A DNA stretch of 64,000 nt from Cacconaster sp964598495 (GCA_964598495.1 CAZRBY010000003.1:62001-126000), one strand, 5' to 3'; counted from the first letter of the stretch, positions 33,253-43,066 are shown. The notes: a model not told the origin generated them from the letters alone. Translations and numbers: made by a program.

Positions 33253-34782
33253 ATGAAATTCAAATCATTCATTTTTACACTGCTCGCATTATTGATTGCT
33301 AGTTGTACCCTCCAACCTGTTCCCGAACTCGATGAACCGGGGAAAGAAGAGGGAAAGCTTGTTACCATAAATGTTACCGTCTCACCCGAGACTCGCGTAG
33401 CATATGACGACGCAAACCGCACACTTTCATGGGAGACCGGCGACAAACTACTGCTCGCCGGATATGACGGCACAACATATAAAGGAAGCAAAATCTTTGA
33501 ATACACCGGAAACGGCAACTCTTTTCAGGGACAAGAGGTAACAGGTGCAACATCCTATAAAGCTTACTATCCCGGGGATATAATTACGCTGGATGCGGGC
33601 GGAAACGTGCAAATTCCCGCTAACTTCTGGGATCAAACACAGAACGGGAACAATACGACAGCACACCTGCGCAACAAACTACTCCTGTTCGACGAAACGG
33701 CCAACCCTCTCAATCAAACCTTTTCCCTGAACTTGAAGAGCAGCATCATCAGATTTGATCTCACCAACGTGCCGCAAGAAGTAGGGACGCTCAGTCACAT
33801 TGTCTGGGCGGTAGAGACGGCAGCGGGAGTCTTTAAATTGATGACACTTAACGTGACCGGCGTAACTTTCTCGGCCTCTACAAGCAGTCTTACCGCTTTT
33901 CTCTCTTTTGACCCTGCAGTGATGAAGATAATTGCAGGTGGAGAACATAGAGTAGAACTGTACGGAGAAAAATTGTCTTTCCAAAGCAACACAGTTGCAA
34001 GCGAAAAGAACTATGCAGCAGGAGACCGCTACAAAGGTCATATAAGCAACTGGAATCCGGCGATCGACTTGATCAACCCGCTCAGTTATTTTGCAGAGCA
34101 CAACATGGCAGACCTCAACGGCACGTTCGAGACGGGTCACAACACTTCAGGGCAGTACCTCTTTAGGTGGTATAACGCCATAACGTACAATACCACCCCG
34201 GCCACGCTTGGCGGCAAGAGTTACTACCTGCCTACTCTTCAAGAGTGGATAGCCATTATCCCGGATTTCGGTAATGAAGGTAAAGAATGTGTACATTTCT
34301 TCGATAACCCTCCTCGTACACTCAGTAACGTGAATGTAACCGTTGGCGGTGAAAGTTATACCATGAGCGGTACTTTTGATAATATTGGCTACGTGGTTTA
34401 CGCTACGTTAACCTACACGCACCAATCCTACCCGACGTTATACGCGATAGCTCGTTACCGGACGGAGAACATGGGTTCCGGTAACGCGAATGCCCGGTTG
34501 GTGATTGATATGAAGAAAACCGCCACACTATACACGATGGATGAGGCAAAGAATGCCGATTGGGAAGCCGTTGGCGTGGTTTCGCGCGTGTTTCCGGCGG
34601 CGGGCTACCGTTACTACGATGGTTATTACCTCGACCAGGGCGGTTATGGCAGATACTGGACGTCCTCGGAGGCCAACGTAAGCTCCGCGCATCACATGAC
34701 CTTCTACATCGGCTACGCCCGCAGCGGCGGACAAAACTGGAGGGACTATTTTTACTCCGTTCGTCTGGTGTCCCGGGAATAG
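33253..34782 (+). CDS. Fimbrillin-like lipoprotein with C-terminal FISUMP-like domain
   Basis: The 509-residue product has a lipoprotein signal with LLIASC and a fimbrillin-type N-terminal region (about residues 30-270: VTINVTVSPETRVAYDD, LSWETGDKLLLAGYDG, two-lobed beta-rich pattern). The C-terminal part (about 300-509) resembles the FISUMP/DUF1566 class: YYLPTLQEWIAIIP, FPAAGYRYYDGYYL, YWTSSEANVSSAHHM and the ending YSVRLVSRE. It is expected on the outer surface, perhaps as an adhesin or fimbrial accessory. GC content jumps from 42 percent in a sampled 5' stretch to 61 percent over 34561-34740. A terminator follows. Confidence 0.78.
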   Translation: MKFKSFIFTLLALLIASCTLQPVPELDEPGKEEGKLVTINVTVSPETRVAYDDANRTLSWETGDKLLLAGYDGTTYKGSKIFEYTGNGNSFQGQEVTGATSYKAYYPGDIITLDAGGNVQIPANFWDQTQNGNNTTAHLRNKLLLFDETANPLNQTFSLNLKSSIIRFDLTNVPQEVGTLSHIVWAVETAAGVFKLMTLNVTGVTFSASTSSLTAFLSFDPAVMKIIAGGEHRVELYGEKLSFQSNTVASEKNYAAGDRYKGHISNWNPAIDLINPLSYFAEHNMADLNGTFETGHNTSGQYLFRWYNAITYNTTPATLGGKSYYLPTLQEWIAIIPDFGNEGKECVHFFDNPPRTLSNVNVTVGGESYTMSGTFDNIGYVVYATLTYTHQSYPTLYAIARYRTENMGSGNANARLVIDMKKTATLYTMDEAKNADWEAVGVVSRVFPAAGYRYYDGYYLDQGGYGRYWTSSEANVSSAHHMTFYIGYARSGGQNWRDYFYSVRLVSRE

Positions 34783-34877
34783 TTGGATTGATTACCCCGG
34801 CCGCCTTTAAGCGGCATGGGACATGCCTTTGGCTGATTAATCAGGCCTATTGCCTGACTATCACAGCATAAACATTG

Positions 34878-34910
34878 GGTTGGGACCACACAAAGTCCCA
34901 ACCTTTTTTA
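34878..34910 (+). terminator. Intrinsic terminator after the fimbrillin-like gene
   Basis: GGTTGGGAC (34878-34886) pairs with GTCCCAACC (34895-34903) over a nine-base stem, followed by six T. Between the stop codon and this hairpin are further small inverted repeats, including the 12-base palindrome CTGATTAATCAG at 34833-34844. Confidence 0.85.
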
Positions 34911-35010
34911 TCTTTTATACTACCATAAAGCACCAATTAGGTATTATCAGCCCATTGATGGATATTGGAGGTGTGTAGTATCCAAAAAGCTGCCATAGTG
35001 TTAATCATTT

Positions 35011-35042
35011 ATTGAATTTTCCGATTTAAAAACCTACCTTTA
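35011..35042 (+). promoter_or_regulatory. Probable promoter of the aldo/keto reductase gene
   Basis: ATTG at 35011-35014 and TACCTTTA at 35035-35042 each differ by one base from the TTTG and TAnnTTTG consensus, with a spacing of 24. The start would lie near 35046. Confidence 0.4.
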
Positions 35043-35068
35043 CATTAATAACCGAAAACTTCGGCACT

Positions 35069-36214
35069 ATGAAATACAATAACTTCAAAGAGCACCGGCT
35101 CTCCCTTTTGGGATTCGGCACGATGAGACTTCCTTTGACGCCGGATGGCTCAATTGATCGTGATGTCACTTTCCAGATGGTGGACTATGCAATTGAGCAT
35201 GGAATCAACTATTTTGACACCGCATACCCCTATCACGGAGGTCTCTCGGAGGTTGTTGCCGGTGATGCACTACGCCGTCACCCGCGCGAAAGTTGGTATA
35301 TTGCGAATAAGTATCCGGGACACCAGATAGCGTCCGAGTATAACCCTGAAGAAATATTCGAGGATCAGTTACGTAAGTGTGGAGTGGAATGGTTTGATTT
35401 CTACCTTATGCATAATATACATGAAACCTGTATAGATATCTATCTTGACCCGAAGTGGGGGATTCTGGAATATTTCATAAAGCAGAAGGAGATAGGTCGT
35501 ATCCGTCATCTCGGTTTTTCAGCGCATGCGGAGCTTGAAACACTCAAGCATTTTCTCGACTCTCCCTATGGAGAGCATATGGAGTTTTGTCAGATTCAGC
35601 TCAATTTCCTGGACTGGTCACTCCAGAGGGCACGGGAGAAAGTAGAACTGCTCAATTCGAGAAATATTCCCATTTGGGTGATGGAACCATTACGAGGTGG
35701 TAAGCTACTTTCAATAGCTACACCGGAAGAAGCTTTCAGATGGGTTGCCGGTATCCCCGGGGTCACTATGATTCTAAGTGGTATGTCCAATGAGGAACAA
35801 ATGGTAGAGAATATTGAGTTATTCAATCATATCAATCCGCTCAGTCAAGAAGAGTGCGACCGTCTCTATGCTCTTGCGGAGCAAATGAAAGGGTCGGTGC
35901 CATGCACAGCCTGCAACTATTGTACTCCGGCCTGCCCTATTGGACTGGATATCCCCACTCTGATCCAGGCACGCAACGATTTTGCCATTGAGACCTCCTT
36001 TACACCCATCATGCGCATCGAGTCGCTTCCTAAAGAGGGACACCCTTCAAACTGTATCGGATGTGGTGCATGTAGCCAAATGTGCCCTCAGGGCATTGAC
36101 ATTCCTGAGGTAATAAGTGAACTCAACTCTCATCTGGCCAAGGCTCCATTATGGAGTGAAATATGCCGCCAAAGAGAAATAGCAGCCCGCAAAATGCGTG
36201 AAGCAAAACAGTAA
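35069..36214 (+). CDS. Aldo/keto reductase with C-terminal 4Fe-4S ferredoxin domain
   Basis: The 381-residue product starts with an aldo/keto reductase barrel (LLGFGTMRLPLTPDGSID, the catalytic Tyr in INYFDTAYPYHGG, WFDFYLMHNIHE). From about residue 275 it carries two clusters of cysteines: CTACNYCTPACPIGLDIP and CIGCGACSQMCPQGIDIP, the pattern of two 4Fe-4S centres. Such Fe-S AKRs are frequent in anaerobes; the physiological substrate is unknown. No signal peptide, so cytoplasmic. The susC gene begins 56 bases downstream on the same strand. Confidence 0.9.
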   Translation: MKYNNFKEHRLSLLGFGTMRLPLTPDGSIDRDVTFQMVDYAIEHGINYFDTAYPYHGGLSEVVAGDALRRHPRESWYIANKYPGHQIASEYNPEEIFEDQLRKCGVEWFDFYLMHNIHETCIDIYLDPKWGILEYFIKQKEIGRIRHLGFSAHAELETLKHFLDSPYGEHMEFCQIQLNFLDWSLQRAREKVELLNSRNIPIWVMEPLRGGKLLSIATPEEAFRWVAGIPGVTMILSGMSNEEQMVENIELFNHINPLSQEECDRLYALAEQMKGSVPCTACNYCTPACPIGLDIPTLIQARNDFAIETSFTPIMRIESLPKEGHPSNCIGCGACSQMCPQGIDIPEVISELNSHLAKAPLWSEICRQREIAARKMREAKQ

Positions 36215-36270
36215 GAAACTTTACAATACATCAATTAACCCTTTTTATCCACTATTAATCCGCTTGCCTA

Positions 36271-39200
36271 ATGAAAAGATTAAAACTTTTATTGGTCTGC
36301 CTTTTATCAGTCGTAACCTGCACTGTGTTTGCACAGGGGGTTGCCGTGAGAGGCACTGTTACGGATGCATCTACGGGAGAGCCGGTTGCATTCGCGTCTG
36401 TTCAAGTCAAGGGCACTATGACAGGAGCCGTTACGGATCTTGAAGGAAAATATTCCATCACGGTTCCGAGTGGCAAAAGTGACATAACCCTTGTCTTCAG
36501 CTTTGTCGGATACAAGACAATTGAGGCTGCCGTAAACGGCAGGACAGTTGTCGATGTATCAATCTATCCCGACACGGAAGTACTTGAAGATGTGCTTGTC
36601 GTTGCTTATGGTACTGCCAAGAAATCGTCCTATTCCGGTTCCGCTTCCATGGTGAGGTCAGAATCACTCCTACAAAACCCCAATTCATCATTTGAAAAGG
36701 CTATGCAGGGTAAGGTGGCCGGTCTGCAGGTAACCACGTCTTCCGGACAGCCCGGTGCAACTGCATCATTCCGTATCAGAGGATCGGGATCACTTAATGC
36801 ATCCAATGAGCCTCTCTATGTTGTGGACGGTATCGCAACTTCCACCGCAGACTATTCCGTAATGGCTGACAGGAGCTATTCAACTTCCAGCATTCTCTCT
36901 ACACTAAACCCTCAGGACATTGAGTCCGTAACCGTTCTTAAAGATGCCGCTGCGGCTTCGCTCTACGGCTCGAGGGCAGCAAACGGTGTTGTCATAATTA
37001 CCACTAAAAACGGAACTCAAGGTGGCGGTAAACTCAATGTAAATGCCCAAGTTGGAGTCTCAATGGTGCCAAAATATTTTGACCTGATGAACTCTGCCGA
37101 ATACTATCAGACAGTTTTCACAAGTTATTTCAACACTCGCCAAAAGGCCGGTTATTCTGCTTCCGACGCAGCCGTATGGGCCAACCAGCAGACACAGGGA
37201 CTCATTACATTCAACCCCTACAGTGTAGACTATCCTTATGATGCAAGCGGAAAATTGGTTTCCGGTGCCAAAATAATTGTTGATACGGACTGGCAGAAAG
37301 AGGTTCTCAAGCCCGGCACAACACAAGACTATAATGTCAGCTATTCAGGGGGAACCGACAAAGTTCTCTATTTCTTCTCCGGAGGCTATTTTGACCAAAA
37401 GGGAACAGCTCCTACTGCAAGATATACACGCTATTCCGGAAAGGTGAATGTTGACGCCAAAATCAAACCTTGGCTCAAGGCAGGTATGAATGCGATGTAT
37501 TCATTCTCAATACAGAACACAGAGGTCTCCGGTGGTGCCGGTGCTTCACCTATACGCAATGCGCTCTTCTTCCCCAACGGCGTTCCAATCTATATGACGG
37601 ACCGCAACGGCAACTATATTCTCAATAAAGCCGGCGAAAAGCAGTTTAACTGGCTCAACCCCGTGTCAAAGGACTTCAACCCTCTTGCCATTCCCTTTAT
37701 GGATACCCACAAGACCAAGAATTACAGATTGCTGGCATCCCTCTATACGGAAATCAAGTTTATGGAAGGGCTTACCCTCAAGACCGTATTCTCTCCCGAC
37801 TACATCAACCTCTACGAGATTCTTTTCTGGAACAAGCTCCACGGCAACGGTCCCGCATATGGAGGACGTAGCGAAAGACACCAGACTCACGATCTTATGT
37901 ACTCATCCACCACTACACTCAACTTTAACAGAACTTTCGGAAATGTACATAATATCCAGGCAATGGCTGGTTATGAGTTCTGGCACAGCACTAGGGAATA
38001 CGCGCTTGCTCAGGGAACCAAATTCGCTTTTGACTTCATGACTGAGTTAGCGGCTGCTACGAGCGCCCTCGCACCCTCTTCATGGACAAGCGAAGAGACC
38101 CTCAAGTCATACATCGCACGTGCCGAATATAGCTATGACAATAAGTATTTCATATCCGGATCATTCAGGCGTGACGGATCTTCAGTATTCGGTGCTGACA
38201 ACAAGTGGGGTAATTTCTTCAGTGTTGGAGGATCCTGGAGACTTGATCAGGAGTCATTTATAAAGGAAGCCGAATGGATCAGTTCACTGAAATTCCGTAC
38301 AAGTTACGGTACATCAGGTAACAACCTTGGTCTTGGAAGGTATCAGTCTCTCGGAATCTGGGCAGCAGGTGCCGGATACAACTACGGTCCCTATGCCGGT
38401 TTCGGACATACTCAGTTTGCCAACCCTAACCTAGGGTGGGAGAAACAGGCGATGTTCAATGTAGGTGTTGACTTTGGATTTTTCGACAACAGGCTATACG
38501 GTACGGTTGAATTCTTCAATAAAACTTCAAAGGATCTGCTCTACCAATTCCCGCTCCCCTCTTCACACGGTATATCATCAATCATGATGAACCTTGCTAA
38601 AGTTAAAAACTATGGTGTGGAAGTTGAACTCGGAGGCGACATAATCAAAACGGGCGACTGGCTCTGGAGCGCCAATTTTAACATTTCCGCTTCAAGGGAC
38701 AAGATTCTCGACCTTGCCGGAAATGATGACGTAGTAATGAGTAACACCAAGAAGATCTGGAAAGTAGGCCATAGCCAATACGAATTCTATATGCCTACCT
38801 GGATGGGAGTAGATCCCGCTAATGGTAGCCCTCTCTGGAAGAAAGACAACGGTACAACTTCAGTATTTTCTCAAGCCGACTACGAAATGCAGGGCAGGGC
38901 TACTCCCTGGGCGTACGGCGGTCTGACCACTGCGCTCAAGTGGAAAAATCTCAGCCTTTCGATGATGTTTTACTACAACCTCGGCGGCAAGGTATATGAT
39001 GGTCTTTATGCCGAATTGATGCATGACGGGGCCGATGCAGGAAAGAACCTCCACAAGGATGCTCTAAACGCATGGCTCCCGGGAAACACTAATACAAATG
39101 TGCCGATTTATATCAATTCCAATCCGAATAACGCAAACTCTGAATCCACAAGGTTCCTCTATGATGCTACATATATCAAACTAAAGAACATTAACATTTC

Positions 39201-39411
39201 CTATACTCTTCCCAAAAAATGGATGGTGAAGACAGGCATTCTTTCCGATGTTAAAATCTATGCCAACATAGAGAACATCTTTACCTGTTTCAAAGATGAC
39301 TGGAAAGGTTATGACGATATCGACATATACGGAATCGGAGGATATTCTTCCATTGCTGAAAAGATGCCTCTATCAAGGACATTCACCCTTGGTGTCAATG
39401 TTTCTTTCTAA
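36271..39411 (+). CDS. SusC/RagA family TonB-linked outer membrane protein
   Basis: The 1046-residue product has a signal peptide (ending TVFAQ), a carboxypeptidase-D regulatory-like domain (RGTVTDASTGEPVAFASV, about residues 28-105), a TonB plug (about 110-240, with YVVDGIATSTAD and SVTVLKDAAAASLYGSRAA) and a 22-stranded barrel, ending in FTLGVNVSF. It is the outer-membrane channel that takes up a large ligand with its SusD partner, powered by TonB. The next genes encode SusD and an S9 peptidase and no glycoside hydrolase is near, so an oligopeptide substrate is more likely than a glycan. Confidence 0.95.
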   Translation: MKRLKLLLVCLLSVVTCTVFAQGVAVRGTVTDASTGEPVAFASVQVKGTMTGAVTDLEGKYSITVPSGKSDITLVFSFVGYKTIEAAVNGRTVVDVSIYPDTEVLEDVLVVAYGTAKKSSYSGSASMVRSESLLQNPNSSFEKAMQGKVAGLQVTTSSGQPGATASFRIRGSGSLNASNEPLYVVDGIATSTADYSVMADRSYSTSSILSTLNPQDIESVTVLKDAAAASLYGSRAANGVVIITTKNGTQGGGKLNVNAQVGVSMVPKYFDLMNSAEYYQTVFTSYFNTRQKAGYSASDAAVWANQQTQGLITFNPYSVDYPYDASGKLVSGAKIIVDTDWQKEVLKPGTTQDYNVSYSGGTDKVLYFFSGGYFDQKGTAPTARYTRYSGKVNVDAKIKPWLKAGMNAMYSFSIQNTEVSGGAGASPIRNALFFPNGVPIYMTDRNGNYILNKAGEKQFNWLNPVSKDFNPLAIPFMDTHKTKNYRLLASLYTEIKFMEGLTLKTVFSPDYINLYEILFWNKLHGNGPAYGGRSERHQTHDLMYSSTTTLNFNRTFGNVHNIQAMAGYEFWHSTREYALAQGTKFAFDFMTELAAATSALAPSSWTSEETLKSYIARAEYSYDNKYFISGSFRRDGSSVFGADNKWGNFFSVGGSWRLDQESFIKEAEWISSLKFRTSYGTSGNNLGLGRYQSLGIWAAGAGYNYGPYAGFGHTQFANPNLGWEKQAMFNVGVDFGFFDNRLYGTVEFFNKTSKDLLYQFPLPSSHGISSIMMNLAKVKNYGVEVELGGDIIKTGDWLWSANFNISASRDKILDLAGNDDVVMSNTKKIWKVGHSQYEFYMPTWMGVDPANGSPLWKKDNGTTSVFSQADYEMQGRATPWAYGGLTTALKWKNLSLSMMFYYNLGGKVYDGLYAELMHDGADAGKNLHKDALNAWLPGNTNTNVPIYINSNPNNANSESTRFLYDATYIKLKNINISYTLPKKWMVKTGILSDVKIYANIENIFTCFKDDWKGYDDIDIYGIGGYSSIAEKMPLSRTFTLGVNVSF

Positions 39412-39442
39412 ATTATCATTCCAAATCATTCACTAAAAATAA

Positions 39443-40939
39443 ATGAACACTACAATGAAAAAATATATAATCTGGATGGTAATCGCGATAGTCGGAGTCA
39501 CATCATGCTCAAAAGATTACCTCAATCCGTTACCCACGAACTCCGTTTCAGACGAACAGATATTCTCATCCGTTGCCGCCGCACAAACAGCGCTCAACGC
39601 TGCCCACAGATTTATCGGTTCTTATACAAATCACACCCTCGCCTACATCATGTCCGACGTGATGGGTGAAGATGCCACCGTCACCTCAGGTGCATACGGA
39701 AGGCCTACATATAACTGGAATATGTTTTCATACTCCTACTCGCAGGAGCCTTCTGCCACCCCCTGGTGGTCAGGCTATTCCAACTATATATGGCCAAACC
39801 TCTACAAAGCGATAGACCATGCCAATTCCATTATAGCCTTTGTTCCGGAGCTGCCCGACGAGCCTGGAAAAGAGGACTTGATAGCTAAGGCCTATGGAGT
39901 GAGAGGATACTGCTATCTCTGGCTTGTAAGACTCTTTGCGGTGCCTTACAATGTAAATCCCAATGCTCCAGGTGTAATACTCCGTCTCGAACCTGCAGTG
40001 GCCACTTCAGACCACCTGCCCCGTGCCAGCGTAAAAGATGTGTACGGCCAGATCATCAAAGACCTGCTTTATGCTTACGATAAGTGTTCTCCTGACAATA
40101 AGGATTTCATAACTCCCAAGGCTGCAGCACTGCTTCTTGCCAGGGCATATCTGGACATGAATGACTACCCTAATGCAAAGAAATATGCGGAATTTGCCGC
40201 AGGAAATGTATTTAACGGTTCCAATCTTATGTCGAAAGAGGAGTGGCAATCAGGATTCAAGGATCATAATGCCGAGTGGCTCTGGTATCACAATTTTACG
40301 CCAACAACCTGCAACATCTACGCTTCAATACCTTCGTTCTACTATCACGCCGAAAGATACATCGGATATGAGTATGGCGGCAAGGTAGATATCGATGATA
40401 TGATGTCCGACAAAGCAGTTGAAATGTGGGATGGTTATGGAACGGTACGCTGGACCAAAGCCTTTGTAAACACGTTTGAAGAGGGTGATGCGAGAAAACG
40501 TTTCCCCTTCTATTTCTATGAAGAGGACGGATTCTATACCTCGAAATTCGGTCACAGGACAATGATGGGTGATGCCGAATTCCCCATGGCAAGAATTGCC
40601 GAGGCATACCTCATCAAAGCGGAATGTGAGGCACATCTTGGCGGCAATGCCAAATCAGTTCTCAATGCTCTTCAGGTCAAGAGAGGTGCCACTCCTACTG
40701 ATGGCACTCTTGAGAAAATCTATCTGGAAAGAAGAAAAGAACTCTACGGTGAAGGTCATCGACTGCACGACCTCAGACGTCTGCGTCAACCACTTGTAAG
40801 AAGCAAACACCCCGAACACTGGGCAAAGTTGGACCTTCCGGCTGACAGTCCCAGGTTTATGCTTCCGCTCCCCGAGAATGAGATGATGCACAACAAAGCA
40901 CTTACTCCAAATGATCAGAACGAATACTGGAGAAAGTAG
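39443..40939 (+). CDS. SusD/RagB family nutrient-binding outer membrane lipoprotein
   Basis: SusD proteins form a lid over the SusC channel and bind the ligand. The 498-residue product has a lipoprotein signal with VTSC (the ATG at 39455, MKKYIIWMV, is an equally good start), then SKDYLNPLPTNSVSDEQIF, the usual mature N-terminus. TPR-like helices include AKAYGVRGYCYLWLVRLF and AAALLLARAYLDMNDYPNAK. The C-terminal RRKELYGEGHRLHDLRRL and NDQNEYWRK are family hallmarks. It begins 31 bases after susC and ends three bases before the peptidase gene. Confidence 0.95.
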   Translation: MNTTMKKYIIWMVIAIVGVTSCSKDYLNPLPTNSVSDEQIFSSVAAAQTALNAAHRFIGSYTNHTLAYIMSDVMGEDATVTSGAYGRPTYNWNMFSYSYSQEPSATPWWSGYSNYIWPNLYKAIDHANSIIAFVPELPDEPGKEDLIAKAYGVRGYCYLWLVRLFAVPYNVNPNAPGVILRLEPAVATSDHLPRASVKDVYGQIIKDLLYAYDKCSPDNKDFITPKAAALLLARAYLDMNDYPNAKKYAEFAAGNVFNGSNLMSKEEWQSGFKDHNAEWLWYHNFTPTTCNIYASIPSFYYHAERYIGYEYGGKVDIDDMMSDKAVEMWDGYGTVRWTKAFVNTFEEGDARKRFPFYFYEEDGFYTSKFGHRTMMGDAEFPMARIAEAYLIKAECEAHLGGNAKSVLNALQVKRGATPTDGTLEKIYLERRKELYGEGHRLHDLRRLRQPLVRSKHPEHWAKLDLPADSPRFMLPLPENEMMHNKALTPNDQNEYWRK

Positions 40940-40942
40940 ATT

Positions 40943-42910
40943 ATGAGAAAATCATTTGCAGCGATATTGCTGGGAGTGCTGTTGGCAGCACTCCTTGCAA
41001 TCTCCTGTAAACAAACAGGAGAAAATGACGAAATAGTAAAGTTTCGGGGAAGGGATGTCTATGTCAAGTCCTTCCTTACCCAATTCCCCTATTCACCATA
41101 CGGCATAAAGACGTCGGATGACGCATCGAAACTCTTTTATCTCAGAAGCGGCAAGACGAGCGAACTTGTGATGCTGGATATCTCAACCGGCAGCGACCTT
41201 GACCAAGGGAAGGTTATTAGCAGTGAGGATTTCTCCAAAAAATCATTCTGGAGTCATGAATACAACGAGACGGACGGAATGCTTTACTGGATAGGCGACG
41301 AGAGAAATGACGAGATCATCAATCTCTATCGTCTGAACATTGAGACCGGAGAAATCGAGAAACTTACTGACGTGCCCTATATATATGGGTGGTCATTCAA
41401 TGCAGGCAAGACGAAAGTCGCCTATGTTGCAAGGCTCGCCCAGAATGAGAACAGGTTGGACGAACTACACATTCTCGACTTGGAAACTCTCGAAGACACT
41501 CTGGTCTATACGGATGAGGCTGCCTTCAGAATGACCTGGTCTGAAGTTTCATTCAGCCCCGATGAGAAAAGCGTTATATTGACGGTACTCAAAGATGCCG
41601 ACAGGACTTATACTAATGCTGCTTGTATAGATCTTGAAAAAGGCACTCTCAAAGTTATAACAGACCCCTCGAAGGAGGGCAGTCTGGATGGTACAAATAT
41701 GCTTTCCCCATGGTATGATGAAAACACAGCCTATTACGTCAGCGACCAGACCGGATATCCAAATATCTATTCCTACAACAGAAAGAGTGGCAAGACCACA
41801 CGAATCACCACCAATGAATCATCTCTTTCGGTTGATTGGATTGAGGTTGACGGCAGAAAATATCTTTTCGGAATCGAAAACAATCCTGCACAGACCACGG
41901 TTTCGATAATAGACCCCCTCAACGGAGTGATAATCGCCAGTGAACATTATCAAGTAACACTCGGCATCAAGACTACAGTCGCCAATAAGGCCTATCTCGG
42001 TGCAGGTGCTACGGACATTCCTTTTCAGTTATGGGCAGTGACTTTCGATGGAAAAAGTCTCACAAAAGAGATTGTCGTCGATTTACCTCAGGAGAAAAAG
42101 GATAAAATGGTGGCCTCTACTACAGAAAGAGTGACCATTCCTACATTTGATATTGACCCTAAAACCGGAGAAACACGCCAACTCCATGCGTATATACTTA
42201 CTCCAAAGAATCCTCTACCCGAAGGAGAGGAAATTGTGATGATCCAGTCATTCTACGGAGGAGGCAACTCTTACGATATCGAGCACCAGATATTCAATGC
42301 AGCGGGTATGTATGTACTCAGTCCCTCTCCCAGAGGCACAAGCGGATTCGGAAGAGATTTTGCAGCCCTCAACGATAGGGATTTGGGTGGCAATGAGATT
42401 ATTGACATTATCTACTGCGCGCAATATATCTCCGAGAAGCTAGGTATTCCGGCTGAAAGAATCGGCGTATTTGGAATGAGCCATGGCGGATATGCTACTA
42501 TGAGATTGCTCACATTCCCCGGAGAGGTGAATGGTAATAAGGCATTCTTCCCCTTCGGCTTCGGAGTGGCGGTGGCCGGATTCAGCGACATCATCTATGA
42601 GCACAATCACTCAAATATACCTGATTGGACCTATCTGGAAGCGGGTGACCCCGAAAAAGATAGGAAAAAATTGATTGACAGATCTCCGATTACTCACTAT
42701 GAGAAAATCACCGGACCTCTGCTCCTTATACATGGCAACCACGACGACAGAGTCAACATCGAGGGTTCAAGAATGATGTACAACGCCCTCAAGGGCATTG
42801 ACAAACCCGTTGAATTTCTCGAAGTGGATGGTCAGGGACACGGCTTTAAAGGCATAGACAACAATATGCTCTATTACCGCACGATCCTGAATTTCATAGA
42901 CAGACTGTAA
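40943..42910 (+). CDS. S9 family peptidase (prolyl oligopeptidase fold) lipoprotein
   Basis: The 655-residue product carries a lipoprotein signal with LLAISC, a beta-propeller domain (about residues 40-400) and a C-terminal alpha/beta-hydrolase. The catalytic triad is visible: Ser in GVFGMSHGGYATM, Asp in HGNHDDRVN and His in DGQGHGFKG. S9 enzymes cleave short peptides, often as dipeptidyl- or acylaminoacyl-peptidases. It follows susD by three bases, so the operon encodes uptake and cleavage of peptides. An intrinsic terminator shared with the fimbrial operon lies downstream. Confidence 0.92.
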   Translation: MRKSFAAILLGVLLAALLAISCKQTGENDEIVKFRGRDVYVKSFLTQFPYSPYGIKTSDDASKLFYLRSGKTSELVMLDISTGSDLDQGKVISSEDFSKKSFWSHEYNETDGMLYWIGDERNDEIINLYRLNIETGEIEKLTDVPYIYGWSFNAGKTKVAYVARLAQNENRLDELHILDLETLEDTLVYTDEAAFRMTWSEVSFSPDEKSVILTVLKDADRTYTNAACIDLEKGTLKVITDPSKEGSLDGTNMLSPWYDENTAYYVSDQTGYPNIYSYNRKSGKTTRITTNESSLSVDWIEVDGRKYLFGIENNPAQTTVSIIDPLNGVIIASEHYQVTLGIKTTVANKAYLGAGATDIPFQLWAVTFDGKSLTKEIVVDLPQEKKDKMVASTTERVTIPTFDIDPKTGETRQLHAYILTPKNPLPEGEEIVMIQSFYGGGNSYDIEHQIFNAAGMYVLSPSPRGTSGFGRDFAALNDRDLGGNEIIDIIYCAQYISEKLGIPAERIGVFGMSHGGYATMRLLTFPGEVNGNKAFFPFGFGVAVAGFSDIIYEHNHSNIPDWTYLEAGDPEKDRKKLIDRSPITHYEKITGPLLLIHGNHDDRVNIEGSRMMYNALKGIDKPVEFLEVDGQGHGFKGIDNNMLYYRTILNFIDRL

Positions 42911-42946
42911 GGTTAGTTTTGAGTTCCGAGTTACTAAATACTCGGC
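42911..42946. repeat. Heptamer repeat after the S9 peptidase stop
   Basis: GAGTTCC and GAGTTAC stand in tandem at 42921-42934, preceded by GGTTAGT directly after the stop codon and followed by an inverted ACTCGG at 42940-42945. The same GAGTTCC/GAGTTAC units occur at the gyrA stop on its sense strand. Confidence 0.5.
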
Positions 42947-42966
42947 ACTATCCTATGAATTGTATT

Positions 42967-43024
42967 ACTTCAACAACATCAGTCAGAAAATACAAAAAAA
43001 TCTCTATGCTGATGTTGTTGAAGT
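42967..43024. repeat. Perfect 16-base inverted repeat with 26-base loop
   Basis: ACTTCAACAACATCAG (42967-42982) is the exact reverse complement of CTGATGTTGTTGAAGT (43009-43024). No T run follows, so it is not an ordinary terminator. It lies between the S9 peptidase gene and the bidirectional terminator at 43066. Confidence 0.85.
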
Positions 43025-43045
43025 TAATTAGCAAATAATATCACG

Positions 43046-43066
43046 CGTAACTCGCAACACTGAACA
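43046..43066. repeat. Three-unit heptamer array near the fimbrial tip gene end
   Basis: CGTAACT, CGCAACA, CTGAACA follow one another and closely match CGCAACT, CGTAACA, CGCACCA at 21425. The array runs into the A tract of the terminator. Confidence 0.6.

Noticed and set aside
34560..34871. A 103-codon open frame in another phase of the fimbrillin-like gene
   Set aside because: It is a by-product of the GC-rich 3' part of the real gene and continues through the hairpins after its stop codon.
36271..40939. SusCD pair as a polysaccharide utilisation locus
   Set aside because: No glycoside hydrolase, lyase or regulator of the usual kind lies next to it; an S9 peptidase does.
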